A DNA stretch of 64,000 bases, taken from assembly GCF_023284045.1 (NCBI RefSeq), contig NZ_JAKIKQ010000003.1, positions 62,001-126,000 on the forward strand, given 5' to 3'. Positions 44,454-53,276 of the stretch are shown piece by piece (position 1 is the stretch's first letter; each line of letters begins with the position of its first letter). The notes below the pieces were generated by a model. The model was not told the DNA's origin. It saw nothing but the letters and a program-made list of their open reading frames with translations, and searched no databases. This DNA comes from Shewanella kaireitica. Its GTDB lineage: Bacteria > Pseudomonadota > Gammaproteobacteria > Enterobacterales > Shewanellaceae. The translations under genes and the position numbers were made by a program.

Positions 44454-45512
44454 GTGAGTAATCAATTTCAGCAAGATAATCTTATTGGACAATCTAATGC
44501 ATTGTTAGAGGTCCTGGAACATATTTCTCAAGTTGCTCCTTTGTCTAAGCCAGTGCTAATCATTGGTGAGAGAGGCACGGGCAAAGAACTCATTGCAGAG
44601 CGTTTGCACTACCTATCAAAGCGTTGGGACGAAAGTTTTATCAAGCTTAACTGCTCATCGTTGAGCGAGAATTTACTCGAAAGCGAACTGTTTGGCCACG
44701 ATGCAGGCGCTTTTACAGGCGCAAACAAGAAGCATGAAGGCAGATTCGAGCGTGCAAATGGTGGCACTCTATTTTTAGATGAACTGGCCAATACCTCAGG
44801 GCTCATTCAAGAAAAATTGTTAAGAGTGATAGAATACGGCGAATTTGAACGGGTTGGCGGTAATAAAACCGTTAAAACCGATGTTAGACTTATTTGTGCA
44901 GCCAATGAAGATCTGCCCTCATTAGCAGAAGCCGGCGAATTTAGACCCGATCTGTTAGATAGACTAGCCTTTGACGTCATCACTTTGCCACCACTGCGTC
45001 ACCGAACTGAAGATATTATGCCTCTCGCTGAATATTTTGCTGTTGGCATGGCGAGACAACTAAAAATGGAGCTATTTGAAGGCTTTAGCCCACGTGCTGT
45101 ACAGCAGTTAATGGAGTACCGTTGGCCAGGCAATATTCGAGAATTGAAAAACGTAGCTGAGCGCAGTGTTTATCGCAATGCAGAAACAGGCAAAGCAATT
45201 GATGACATTATTTTAGATCCATTTGCATCTCCTTATCGACCCACTACGCGGGTAAAAACTAAAGAGAGACAGCAAACAGCTGATGCTCCAGTTGCCAGTA
45301 AAGCAACAGAGCCCAGTAGCAGTGCCAACATCAATGAGCCAGTTCGCTTCCCAATCGACTTTAAAACTCACTGTGAAGAGAGTGAAGTCAGTTTACTTAA
45401 ACAAGCGCTGGAAGCGGGTCAGTTTAACCAGAAAAAAACCGCAGAATTACTGGGTTTGAGCTACCACCAGCTTCGTGGGATCTTAAAGAAATACAACTTA
45501 CTGGATAAATAA
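44454..45512 (+). CDS. pspF: PspF, sigma-54 activator of the psp operon
   Basis: 352 residues without a receiver domain: AAA+ activator with Walker A GERGTGKE near residue 38, ELFGHDAGAFTGA sigma-54-contact loop near 78, DELAN Walker B-like segment, YRWPGNIRELKN, and a C-terminal Fis-type HTH (KKTAELLGLSYHQLRGILKK). A linker of about 60 residues between the AAA+ and HTH parts is longer than in E. coli PspF (325 aa). The start is GTG 44454, the only codon that preserves the conserved N-terminus. Divergent from pspA. Confidence 0.95.
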   Translation: MSNQFQQDNLIGQSNALLEVLEHISQVAPLSKPVLIIGERGTGKELIAERLHYLSKRWDESFIKLNCSSLSENLLESELFGHDAGAFTGANKKHEGRFERANGGTLFLDELANTSGLIQEKLLRVIEYGEFERVGGNKTVKTDVRLICAANEDLPSLAEAGEFRPDLLDRLAFDVITLPPLRHRTEDIMPLAEYFAVGMARQLKMELFEGFSPRAVQQLMEYRWPGNIRELKNVAERSVYRNAETGKAIDDIILDPFASPYRPTTRVKTKERQQTADAPVASKATEPSSSANINEPVRFPIDFKTHCEESEVSLLKQALEAGQFNQKKTAELLGLSYHQLRGILKKYNLLDK

Positions 45513-45578
45513 TTGCTGTTACGCTGTAGGCACTGTTAAAATGTCTGTTAACGTTCAGTTTAAAATAATGATTGCTTA

Positions 45579-47207
45579 ATGAAACAGCAGCTCAAGCGAA
45601 TAGGTCTAGTAACCTGTTTATCTGCGATAAACATGCTACTTGTTGCCTGTGGTCCGCAAAAGATCCCCACAGGCCTTGTCTATTGCTCCGAAGGCAATCC
45701 AGAAAGCTTTAACCCGCAAACCGTGACATCGGGAACCACTATCGATGCCACCTCGCAACAGCTATATGACACACTCGTAGATTACGACCCTGTGACCAGT
45801 TCTATTGTTCCAGCGCTTGCCACTTCATGGTATAGCAGTGATGATGGCTTGAGCTATCGATTTAAACTACGTAGCGGTGTTCAATTCCATCAAACAAATT
45901 ACTTTACACCGACCCGTCATTTAAACGCCGATGATATTTTGTTTTCATTTAATCGCATTATTGATAGTAAAAACCCTTATCACGAGGTTGCCGCGAATGG
46001 TTACCCATTTTTCCAAAGCATCGGACTTAGTCAAACAATCAGTAACATAGAGAAAGTCTCCGATAACGAAGTCATATTTCATTTGCGCCATAGTGACGCC
46101 TCTTTCTTATCGAACCTTGCCACAGGGTTTTCGATTATTCTATCCAAAGAGTATGCAGATAATTTACTCGCAGATGATAAAGCTGAGGATCTCGACAGGT
46201 ACCCGATAGGTACCGGACCTTTTAAGTTAACCAAGTACGTAAAAAATGAATATATTCGCTACCACCGAAATGAGCAGTTTTGGCGAAAACTCCCTGAATT
46301 TGAACACCTAGTTTTTGATATCACACCGAGAAGCACCGCTCGACTAACCAAACTCATCACTGGTGATTGTAATGTGTCAGCGCTTCCTAAAGCCGGTGAG
46401 CTGCCAGTAATTAAACAACACCCGCATTTAGAGCTAGATACCCAGCTCGGATTTAACGTTGCATTTTGGGCTTTCAATACCCAAAAGGAACCTTTTAATG
46501 ATGTAAGAGTCAGACAAGCACTCGCATATGCCGTCGATAGCCAGAATATTTTAAGGGCGGTGTATCAAGAGACAGCTATTGAAGCAACAGGTATGCTGCC
46601 CCCGCAGTCATGGGCATACAGCTACAATAAAAGTCGCTATGATTATAACCCACAAAAAGCTAAAGCTTTGCTCAAGCAAGCAGGTATAGATAAGTTAAAT
46701 ATTGATGTTTGGGCGATGCCTGTCGCCAGGATCTACAACCCAAATGCATTAAAAACAGCGGAACTGATCCAGGCCGATCTGGCCAACATAGGTGTAACAG
46801 TCAACATTGTTACTTATGACTGGAGTGTTTTTAACCAAAAACTGAGCCGTAGAGACTATGATTCAGTACTCATAGGTTGGAATGCTGATAATAGCGATCC
46901 AGATAACTTTTTCTCTCCGATGTTAAGTTGTGATGCACAACGCTCTTCCAGCAATAGAGCCCAATGGTGTAACGCAAAAATGGATGGTATTTTAGCTAAA
47001 GCCAAGGCCACAACAAATACAGCCGAGCGAAAAGCGCTTTATCAACAAGCTGAAAAACTCTTTCGTGAGCAGTTACCTATGCTACCTTTTGCTCACGCGA
47101 CTCAATTAACAATTAAACAGAGAAATATCAAACAAACCCAACTCACACCATTTGGTGGGATTTCATTTGAAAACACCATGAAAATAGTCCCAGAGGACAA
47201 ACATTAA
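45579..47207 (+). CDS. sapA: SapA, peptide ABC importer binding protein
   Basis: 542-residue family 5 solute-binding protein. The signal MKQQLKRIGLVTCLSAINML ends in a lipobox-like LLVACG (Cys24), so a lipid anchor is likely, unlike periplasmic E. coli SapA. Typical segments: GLVYCSEGNPESFNP, PALATSWYSSDDGLSYRFKL, YPIGTGPFKLTKYVKNEYIR, VRVRQALAYAVD-like region. Sap importers take up peptides, heme or putrescine-related solutes and confer antimicrobial-peptide resistance. First gene of sapABCDF; its stop overlaps sapB (TAATG). Confidence 0.9.
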   Translation: MKQQLKRIGLVTCLSAINMLLVACGPQKIPTGLVYCSEGNPESFNPQTVTSGTTIDATSQQLYDTLVDYDPVTSSIVPALATSWYSSDDGLSYRFKLRSGVQFHQTNYFTPTRHLNADDILFSFNRIIDSKNPYHEVAANGYPFFQSIGLSQTISNIEKVSDNEVIFHLRHSDASFLSNLATGFSIILSKEYADNLLADDKAEDLDRYPIGTGPFKLTKYVKNEYIRYHRNEQFWRKLPEFEHLVFDITPRSTARLTKLITGDCNVSALPKAGELPVIKQHPHLELDTQLGFNVAFWAFNTQKEPFNDVRVRQALAYAVDSQNILRAVYQETAIEATGMLPPQSWAYSYNKSRYDYNPQKAKALLKQAGIDKLNIDVWAMPVARIYNPNALKTAELIQADLANIGVTVNIVTYDWSVFNQKLSRRDYDSVLIGWNADNSDPDNFFSPMLSCDAQRSSSNRAQWCNAKMDGILAKAKATTNTAERKALYQQAEKLFREQLPMLPFAHATQLTIKQRNIKQTQLTPFGGISFENTMKIVPEDKH

Positions 47208-48238
47208 TGGGCCGTTATCTACTAAGAAGGCTTAACCTATTTTTAGCGACATCTTTGGTACTAATTGCCGTGTTGTTTATCACCACAGGTTATTTCCCAG
47301 TTGATAAGCAGTACGCACTAACAGGCATAGAGTCACCAACCTTGCAGCAGCAAGCATTAAGTCGCGATGAGTTTAAACTCGACAGCAATGGCTTCAACCA
47401 GTTTCTGGCCTATACCGAGCAGCGACTGAGCGGTAATCTTGGTCTATCCGTTACCTCACAAAAACCCGTCATTGACGAGTTAACTCAAGTGTTACCCGCA
47501 TCATTTGAGCTGGCCATTGTTGCAGGATTATTAGCAATACTTCTCGGTGTTCCACTTGGAGTCTTAGCATCACTAAGTAAAAATAAAATTACTCAACACA
47601 GTATTATGGCAATTACCCTAACAGGGTATTCAATCCCAGTGTTTTGGCTAGGGCTTACCTTGTCACTGTGGTTTGGAGTAGAACTTGGCTGGTTACCCAT
47701 TTCAGGACGTATAAATCTATTATATGAAATAGAGCCAATAACTGGCTTTATGTTAATAGATACACTCTTATCGGATTCTATCTACCGCATATCTGCTTTC
47801 CTAGATGCGCTGCAACATATCGTACTGCCTGCAATTACACTTGCGGTATTACCCTTTACGGTGGTAGTAAGGATCACTCGAGCCGCAATGCTGCATATTA
47901 TGAATGAGCCCTACATTCGCGCTGCAGAAGCTCGTGGCCTGCATACGGGAACCATTGTACTGCGTCATGCACTTCCAAACGCATTAATCCCTGTACTTAA
48001 AAATATGGGGCTGATGCTAGGTACTTTTGCTAGTTACGCAATGATTGTGGAGGTCATTTTCTCATGGCCTGGCGTTGGCAGTTGGCTGGTTTCAGGAATT
48101 TATCAACGGGACTATACGGTGATCCAGGGCGGTGTTTTAGGTGTGGCATTGATTATCATTTTTTTCAGCATCCTGATTGAAGTACTCCACAACGCCATTA
48201 ACCCTATCAGCAGGAAAGAAATTTATGCCGCGAATTAG
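47207..48238 (+). CDS. sapB: SapB, ABC importer permease
   Basis: 343 residues with six membrane segments and the permease EAA loop (AAEARGLHTGTIVLRHALPN near residue 240) that docks on the ATPase. The N-terminal periplasmic loop (about 35-95) is typical of the DppB/OppB family. It starts on the last base of the sapA stop and overlaps sapC by 14 bases. Confidence 0.93.
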   Translation: MGRYLLRRLNLFLATSLVLIAVLFITTGYFPVDKQYALTGIESPTLQQQALSRDEFKLDSNGFNQFLAYTEQRLSGNLGLSVTSQKPVIDELTQVLPASFELAIVAGLLAILLGVPLGVLASLSKNKITQHSIMAITLTGYSIPVFWLGLTLSLWFGVELGWLPISGRINLLYEIEPITGFMLIDTLLSDSIYRISAFLDALQHIVLPAITLAVLPFTVVVRITRAAMLHIMNEPYIRAAEARGLHTGTIVLRHALPNALIPVLKNMGLMLGTFASYAMIVEVIFSWPGVGSWLVSGIYQRDYTVIQGGVLGVALIIIFFSILIEVLHNAINPISRKEIYAAN

Positions 48239-49115
48239 CATTTATCAGGAAGATGACATCCCATCTCCGATGCGTAAGCTCTGGCAAGCCTTTGCTGATA
48301 ACCCATTTGCACTCATGGGCTTATGGGCTGTAACTTGTTTATTGTTTTTGGCAATTTTCGGCCCCTGGATAGCACCATTTTCACCTGAACAACAAGATCC
48401 ATTAGCGCTGCTTCTGCCCCCGTCATGGGATGCCAGTGGTACCGTTGAGCATTTTCTCGGAACGGATGATCTAGGTCGAGATATTTTTAGCCGACTACTT
48501 CATGGCGCACACTTAACATTTGGCATGGCGCTAGCTATCGTTATGGCCTCTCTTGCTGTCGGGTTCGTGATAGGCTCGATATCAGGCATGATGAAAGGGC
48601 TTAAGTCTTCAATATTAAGCCACTTGCTAGATGCCTTGTTATCAATCCCATCTCTATTAATGGCTATTCTAGTGGTCGCCGTTATGGGGCCAGGCCTAAG
48701 TAACGTCTTTTGGGCTGTAGGGATCGCATTAACGCCACAATTTGTTCGTGCAATTCACCAGGCGGTACATGAAGAGCTGCAAAAAGACTATGTTACAGCC
48801 GCTAAACTTGATGGTGCAAACTCCATCCAAATTTTTTGGTATGTGATTATGCCAAATGTTTGGGAAACTCTTATTATTCAAACTACCTTAGCTATTTCTG
48901 CCGCTATTTTAGATATTGCAGCATTAGGATTTCTCAACCTCGGCGCCCAGGCGCCGAGCCCTGAATGGGGCGCTATGGTGTCCCAAGGGCTCGATAACCT
49001 GCTGACAGCGCCATGGACAGTGACAATTCCGGGCGTTGCTATCCTATGTAGTGTACTGGCCATTAACCTAGTCGGTGATGGATTAAGATCGGCATTATCG
49101 CCGATAAGAAACTAA
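48225..49115 (+). CDS. sapC: SapC, ABC importer permease
   Basis: 296 residues, OppC/DppC-type permease with the EAA loop AAKLDGANSIQIFWYVIMPN, HFLGTDDLGRDIFSRLLHGA near residue 75, and GFLNLGAQAPSPEWGAM. The start is ATG 48225, with AGGAAAG upstream and the family N-terminus MPRISIYQED; a frame open to 48177 is not conserved. It forms the translocation pore with SapB. Four bases before sapD. Confidence 0.93.
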   Translation: MPRISIYQEDDIPSPMRKLWQAFADNPFALMGLWAVTCLLFLAIFGPWIAPFSPEQQDPLALLLPPSWDASGTVEHFLGTDDLGRDIFSRLLHGAHLTFGMALAIVMASLAVGFVIGSISGMMKGLKSSILSHLLDALLSIPSLLMAILVVAVMGPGLSNVFWAVGIALTPQFVRAIHQAVHEELQKDYVTAAKLDGANSIQIFWYVIMPNVWETLIIQTTLAISAAILDIAALGFLNLGAQAPSPEWGAMVSQGLDNLLTAPWTVTIPGVAILCSVLAINLVGDGLRSALSPIRN

Positions 49116-49119
49116 TAAT

Positions 49120-50127
49120 ATGCCTCTTCTCGACATTAGAAACCTCACCATTGAACTAGATACTCCCCATGGGCGCGTCAAAGCTCTAGAACGAGTGTCT
49201 TTAACCATTAACCCAGGAGAACTACATGGTTTGGTTGGAGAGTCTGGTTCTGGGCGAAGCTTATTGGCTCGAGCGATATTAGGTGTACCGGGTCATAATT
49301 GGACCATTACCGCTGATCGCATGATGTGGGATGGACAGAACTTAATGGAGATGTCCAGCAAGCAACGACGAAACCTTATGGGCAGTGAGATCGCAATGAT
49401 CTTTCAGGACCCAACCAGTAGTTTAGATCCCGCCATTTCTGTAGGCAGCCAAATTATTGAAGCTATGCCCATAGATAAAAGTTTACCGCTTTGGAAGCGT
49501 GGTAGAGTTCGCAGGAAAATAGCTGAAAAGTGGCTGCATAAAGTAGGGATTAAAAACACCGATAAAGTCATGGATAGTTATGCTTGGGAACTCTCTGAAG
49601 GAGAGTGCCAAAAAGTAATGATAGCGATGGCTGTTGCCAATCAGCCACGATTACTAATAGCTGATGAACCAACAGACTCAATGGAGCTCAGTACTCAAGC
49701 GCAAATTTTTCGGTTATTGAGTAAGCTCAACCAACTGCAAAATGTATCCATTTTATTGATAAGCCACGAGTTAGAAACTTTATCAGGCTGGTGCGACCAA
49801 TTAACGGTACTGTATTGTGGTCAAGTGATGGAATCGGGTCCAACATCAGAACTAATAGCACAGCCATTTCATCCGTACACTAAAGCACTTGTTGAGAATG
49901 CACCGGATTATTCCGGAGAGTTACCGCATAAGTCTATGATGCAAACGTTACCGGGCTCTGCACCCGCATTGCAACACTTACCGATTGGTTGTCGATTAGG
50001 TCCTCGCTGCCCTCAAGCGCAGAAAAAGTGTGTTAGCCAACCTAGCCTATGTCATAAAAAAGATCGCTATTTCGCCTGCCATTTCCCATACCATAATGAG
50101 CCTTGTAATGACGACACCTCTTCTTAA
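49120..50127 (+). CDS. sapD: SapD, ABC importer ATPase with altered Walker A
   Basis: 335 residues, closely matching E. coli SapD (MPLLDIRNLTIEL start, CRLGPRCPQAQKKC end with the Cys-rich C-terminal motif of oligopeptide ATPases). The Walker A loop at about residues 39-46 reads GESGSGRS: the catalytic lysine is replaced by arginine (codon CGA). Other sites look functional: Q-loop MIFQDP, signature LSEGECQK (degenerate LSGGQ), Walker B LLIADEPT, H-loop LISHE. It may hydrolyse ATP poorly and rely on SapF. Overlaps sapF by 20 bases. Confidence 0.93.
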   Translation: MPLLDIRNLTIELDTPHGRVKALERVSLTINPGELHGLVGESGSGRSLLARAILGVPGHNWTITADRMMWDGQNLMEMSSKQRRNLMGSEIAMIFQDPTSSLDPAISVGSQIIEAMPIDKSLPLWKRGRVRRKIAEKWLHKVGIKNTDKVMDSYAWELSEGECQKVMIAMAVANQPRLLIADEPTDSMELSTQAQIFRLLSKLNQLQNVSILLISHELETLSGWCDQLTVLYCGQVMESGPTSELIAQPFHPYTKALVENAPDYSGELPHKSMMQTLPGSAPALQHLPIGCRLGPRCPQAQKKCVSQPSLCHKKDRYFACHFPYHNEPCNDDTSS

Positions 50128-50893
50128 AGTCACCAACCTGAGTAAAAGTTACTATGCAGGTTATAAGCGTTTCAAGCGTCAATATAACCAGGCACTATCT
50201 CCAGTATCGTTTGAACTTAACACTGGTGAAACACTCGCCATTGTCGGAGAAGCAGGCTCAGGGAAAAGCACCATTGCACGGATCTTAGTTGGCGCCGAAG
50301 TTAGAAGTGGCGGTGAAATATATTTTGAAGGCGAATCGCTAGATAAGCATAATTTAAAGCAACGCTGTCGTATGATAAGGATGATTTTCCAAGACCCAAA
50401 TACCTCTTTAAATCCAAGGTTAACAATTGGTGATTTGCTTGATGAGCCATTAAAATTTAATACTGATCTTCCCGAGAACGAACGACGTGCCATAGTGGTC
50501 GATAAACTTCGAAAGGTGGGTTTACTTTCAGAGCATGTAGACTTCTATCCACATATGATCTCCGAAGGGCAGAAGCAACGGGTTGCGGTAGCACGCGCTT
50601 TAATGCTTGATCCTAAAATTATTATTGCAGATGAAGCGCTCACTGCGCTAGATCTCTCTGTCCGAGCACAGATATTAAATCTGCTACTAGAATTGCAGAA
50701 AGAGATGGGACTTTCTTACATTTTTGTGTCACACAATATGAACATCATTCGCCATGTTAGTGACAAAATTATGGTATTAAAAAAAGGTGAGCTCATTGAG
50801 AAAGCCACCACTGAACAGCTATTTAATGCACCGCAACACGAATACACCCAGCGCCTAATTCAGGAACAAAGCCTCTTTACCCGTAAGAAGTAA
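50108..50893 (+). CDS. sapF: SapF, ABC importer ATPase
   Basis: 261 residues from ATG 50108, which fits the family start TTPLLKVTNLSKSYY (ATG 50096 and the open frame to 50030 are less likely). Intact Walker A GEAGSGKST, Q-loop MIFQDPNTSLNPR, signature ISEGQKQR, Walker B IIIADEALTALD and H-loop VSHN. It pairs with SapD. Last gene of the operon. Confidence 0.93.
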   Translation: MTTPLLKVTNLSKSYYAGYKRFKRQYNQALSPVSFELNTGETLAIVGEAGSGKSTIARILVGAEVRSGGEIYFEGESLDKHNLKQRCRMIRMIFQDPNTSLNPRLTIGDLLDEPLKFNTDLPENERRAIVVDKLRKVGLLSEHVDFYPHMISEGQKQRVAVARALMLDPKIIIADEALTALDLSVRAQILNLLLELQKEMGLSYIFVSHNMNIIRHVSDKIMVLKKGELIEKATTEQLFNAPQHEYTQRLIQEQSLFTRKK

Positions 50894-51220
50894 TACCGCT
50901 TGTTTCAAGGCTGCAGAGGCTTTTCAATACAAGATGTATTACTGTAAATGCTTGCTCCATTTAAAATCGATATTAGGCATTAGTGGGCTCCTGAAAAATT
51001 CATACGATGCATAATATATCGCTAGATACGATTTCATGGGTACAGCAGAGCTATGGTCCTATATTTATAGGACTTAGCCTCTGCTGTACAATCAGATGTT
51101 TAATTAGATGAGTATAACTGCTCCAACCACTGATAAAATCACACAAATTAACGAAAATTAAGTGTCATTTGGTGTGGGTTTATTTATCCTAGATACAATT
51201 TTTTCAGAGAAATAGAAAAT
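50894..51220. other. Intergenic region sapF to fabV
   Basis: 327 bases without a gene. It contains the strong hairpin at 51040-51089 and then AT-rich DNA likely to carry the fabV promoter. No simple T-tailed terminator for the sap operon was seen. Confidence 0.5.
51040..51089. repeat. Long imperfect hairpin upstream of fabV
   Basis: Outer arms GTACAGCAGAG / CTCTGCTGTAC (11 bases, perfect), a 5-base internal loop on each side, and inner arms GTCCTATA / TATAGGAC around TT. It could be the sap terminator (no T run), a regulatory leader, or a small mobile-element remnant. Confidence 0.6.
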
Positions 51221-52423
51221 ATGATTATCAAACCTAGAATCCGTGGCTTTATTTGTACAACAACTCACCCTGTTGGTTGTGAAGCCAATGTACTTGAACA
51301 GATCAACATTACCAAAGCTAAAGGCAAAATTGCTAATGGTCCCAAAAAGGTATTAGTTGTTGGTTCTTCAAGTGGTTACGGTCTTTCTTCGCGGATCACT
51401 GCAGCATTCGGTAGTGATGCGGCCACCTTAGGTGTATTTTTTGAAAAACCAAGTACAGAGACCAAGCCAGGCACCGCTGGCTGGTATAACTCTGCAGCAT
51501 TCGACAAGTTTGCTAAAGCTGAAGGCCTATACTCAAAGAGTATTAACTGTGATGCCTTTAGCCATGAAGCTAAACAAAAAGCCATTGAACTGATTAAAGA
51601 AGACTTAGGCCAAGTCGATATGGTTGTTTACTCGCTAGCTTCTCCAGTAAGAAAGCTTCCTGATAGCGGCGACCTTATTCGCTCATCATTAAAGCCTATT
51701 GGTGAACCTTATAAAGCAACAGCGGTAGATACCAACAAAGATATCATTATTGAAGCCAGTGTTGAGCCAGCAACAGAGCAAGAAATTGCAGACACTGTTA
51801 CCGTAATGGGCGGTGAAGATTGGGAACTATGGATGCAAGCTCTCGCAGAAGCGGGCGTATTGGCCGATGGTTGCAAAACTGTTGCCTATAGCTATATTGG
51901 TACCGAACTTACATGGCCAATTTATTGGCATGGCGCACTAGGTAAAGCAAAAATGGACCTAGACCGTGCAGCACATGCATTGGATGATAAGTTATCAGCC
52001 ACTGGCGGCAGTGCGAATGTAGCAGTACTGAAAAGTGTTGTTACCCAAGCCAGTTCAGCAATTCCAGTAATGCCATTGTATATTGCGATGGTATTTAAGA
52101 AGATGCGCGCAGAAGGTCTTCACGAAGGTTGTATTGAACAAATTAACCGTATGTTCAGTGAACGCCTCTATAAAGCCGATGGTAGTGCTGCTGAAGTAGA
52201 TGAGAGCAATCGCCTACGCTTAGATGATTGGGAGCTACGAGAAGAGATCCAGCAGCATTGCCGTGATATGTGGCCGCAAGTGACTTCTGAAAACCTTGCT
52301 GAACTAACAGATTACCGTGAATATAAAGAAGAGTTCTTGAAACTGTTCGGCTTCGGTATTGAAGGCATCGATTACGAGCAAGATGTAAACCCTAATGTTG
52401 AGTTTGATGTGGTTTCTATCTAA
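51221..52423 (+). CDS. fabV: Enoyl-ACP reductase FabV
   Basis: 400-residue NADH-dependent trans-2-enoyl-ACP reductase of the FabV type, the last step of fatty-acid elongation; it replaces or supplements FabI and is little affected by triclosan. Seen: start [20 protein letters not shown], dinucleotide-binding [12 protein letters not shown] near residue 48, Asp-containing DAFSHEAK, and the active-site region [20 protein letters not shown] with the Tyr-x8-Lys pair. Length equals the family norm. Monocistronic with its own terminator. Confidence 0.96.
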   Translation: MIIKPRIRGFICTTTHPVGCEANVLEQINITKAKGKIANGPKKVLVVGSSSGYGLSSRITAAFGSDAATLGVFFEKPSTETKPGTAGWYNSAAFDKFAKAEGLYSKSINCDAFSHEAKQKAIELIKEDLGQVDMVVYSLASPVRKLPDSGDLIRSSLKPIGEPYKATAVDTNKDIIIEASVEPATEQEIADTVTVMGGEDWELWMQALAEAGVLADGCKTVAYSYIGTELTWPIYWHGALGKAKMDLDRAAHALDDKLSATGGSANVAVLKSVVTQASSAIPVMPLYIAMVFKKMRAEGLHEGCIEQINRMFSERLYKADGSAAEVDESNRLRLDDWELREEIQQHCRDMWPQVTSENLAELTDYREYKEEFLKLFGFGIEGIDYEQDVNPNVEFDVVSI

Positions 52424-52448
52424 AGCTAGATAAGTCATATAACACAGT

Positions 52449-52744
52449 CTAAACGTCGCTATATGCGGCGTTTTTTTTGCTTAAAATCGACAATGCCACC
52501 CAGCCCTGCAGACTTCTATCAGCTCTGATGTCAATCAGTTTAAGAAGTTGGTCTACTCCGAGTGCTTTTTCAAACTCATTCAAGCCAGGCCAATCCGAAG
52601 TGAGTAATGATATAATCGCTACGCCCTTATGAGTTTATTCTTTACCGAAATAGACAGCAAAAAATGCTCCTGACAGGCGATTTTAAGCAGCTCAAACCCT
52701 GCATTAACGCGCTTGAACCTAGTTCAACTATACCCATCACTCAT
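52449..52744 (-). pseudogene. Decayed, frameshifted gene of unknown family
   Basis: On the minus strand two adjacent open segments in different frames read like real protein: first FKRVNAGFELLKIACQEHF then LLSISVKNKL (from about 52717), and after a frameshift near 52630 GVAIISLLTSDWPGLNEF then EKALGVDQLLKLIDIRADRS. The second ends at a TAG (52449-52451) inside the fabV terminator. An in-frame ATG at 52744 is followed by a stop six codons later. Codon content is gene-like, but no start-to-stop frame survives. Family not recognised. Confidence 0.45.
52452..52478 (+). terminator. Terminator after fabV
   Basis: AACGTCGC / GCGGCGTT stem followed by TTTTTTTT, 29 bases past the fabV stop. Confidence 0.9.
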
Positions 52745-53229
52745 TACAAACCACATGGCCATTCATGTTCCTGACATACTTAAGGCAACCCTCCCTCCTT
52801 GAAGGTCTAATATAGGAGGTACGAGAGCAAGGACGCTCGAAGCTAGAATAACAGCAGTGATTATCGAGAGTAACGCAGGAGCAGTTACCAAGGAGCATTT
52901 AATGACCTTACCTTAAAACCGCTAAACTCTCGCAGAGCGATCAAATCTTTATATTGATTGGTATGTAAACTTTGAGGTCTCACTTACTGTATAGCTCATA
53001 CAACAAAGCTAACAACTACCGATAAAAGCGCAGTCATAAGCCGTCATTGATTACTTTCCTGAAAACCAGTCCGGATTATAACCTTTCCATTAAAAGTTGC
53101 TTTATAGCCGCCTTATATCTGCTCTTTTAGCTCTAAGAATTAATTCTGATTAACACCACAGAAGCACATCTCCTCGCTAACTACCGTTAAATCAATAAAG
53201 CCCTAGAAGAGTCAAATTTCAGACACAAA
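52745..53229. other. Intergenic stretch, no gene seen
   Basis: Between the decayed gene and the ppiD terminator. Bases 52788-52915 (from CCTCCCTCCTTGAAGG to AAGGAGCATTT) are unusually purine-rich on the plus strand and look unlike the flanks, possibly a further remnant. Nothing identifiable. Confidence 0.35.
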
Positions 53230-53251
53230 AAAGCCGGCTATTGCCGGCTTT
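53230..53251 (-). terminator. Terminator after ppiD
   Basis: AAAGCCGGC-TATT-GCCGGCTTT stem with TTTGTG following on the minus strand, 26 bases past the ppiD stop. Confidence 0.92.
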
Positions 53252-53276
53252 AATTATTGATGAAGTCGCTTATTGC

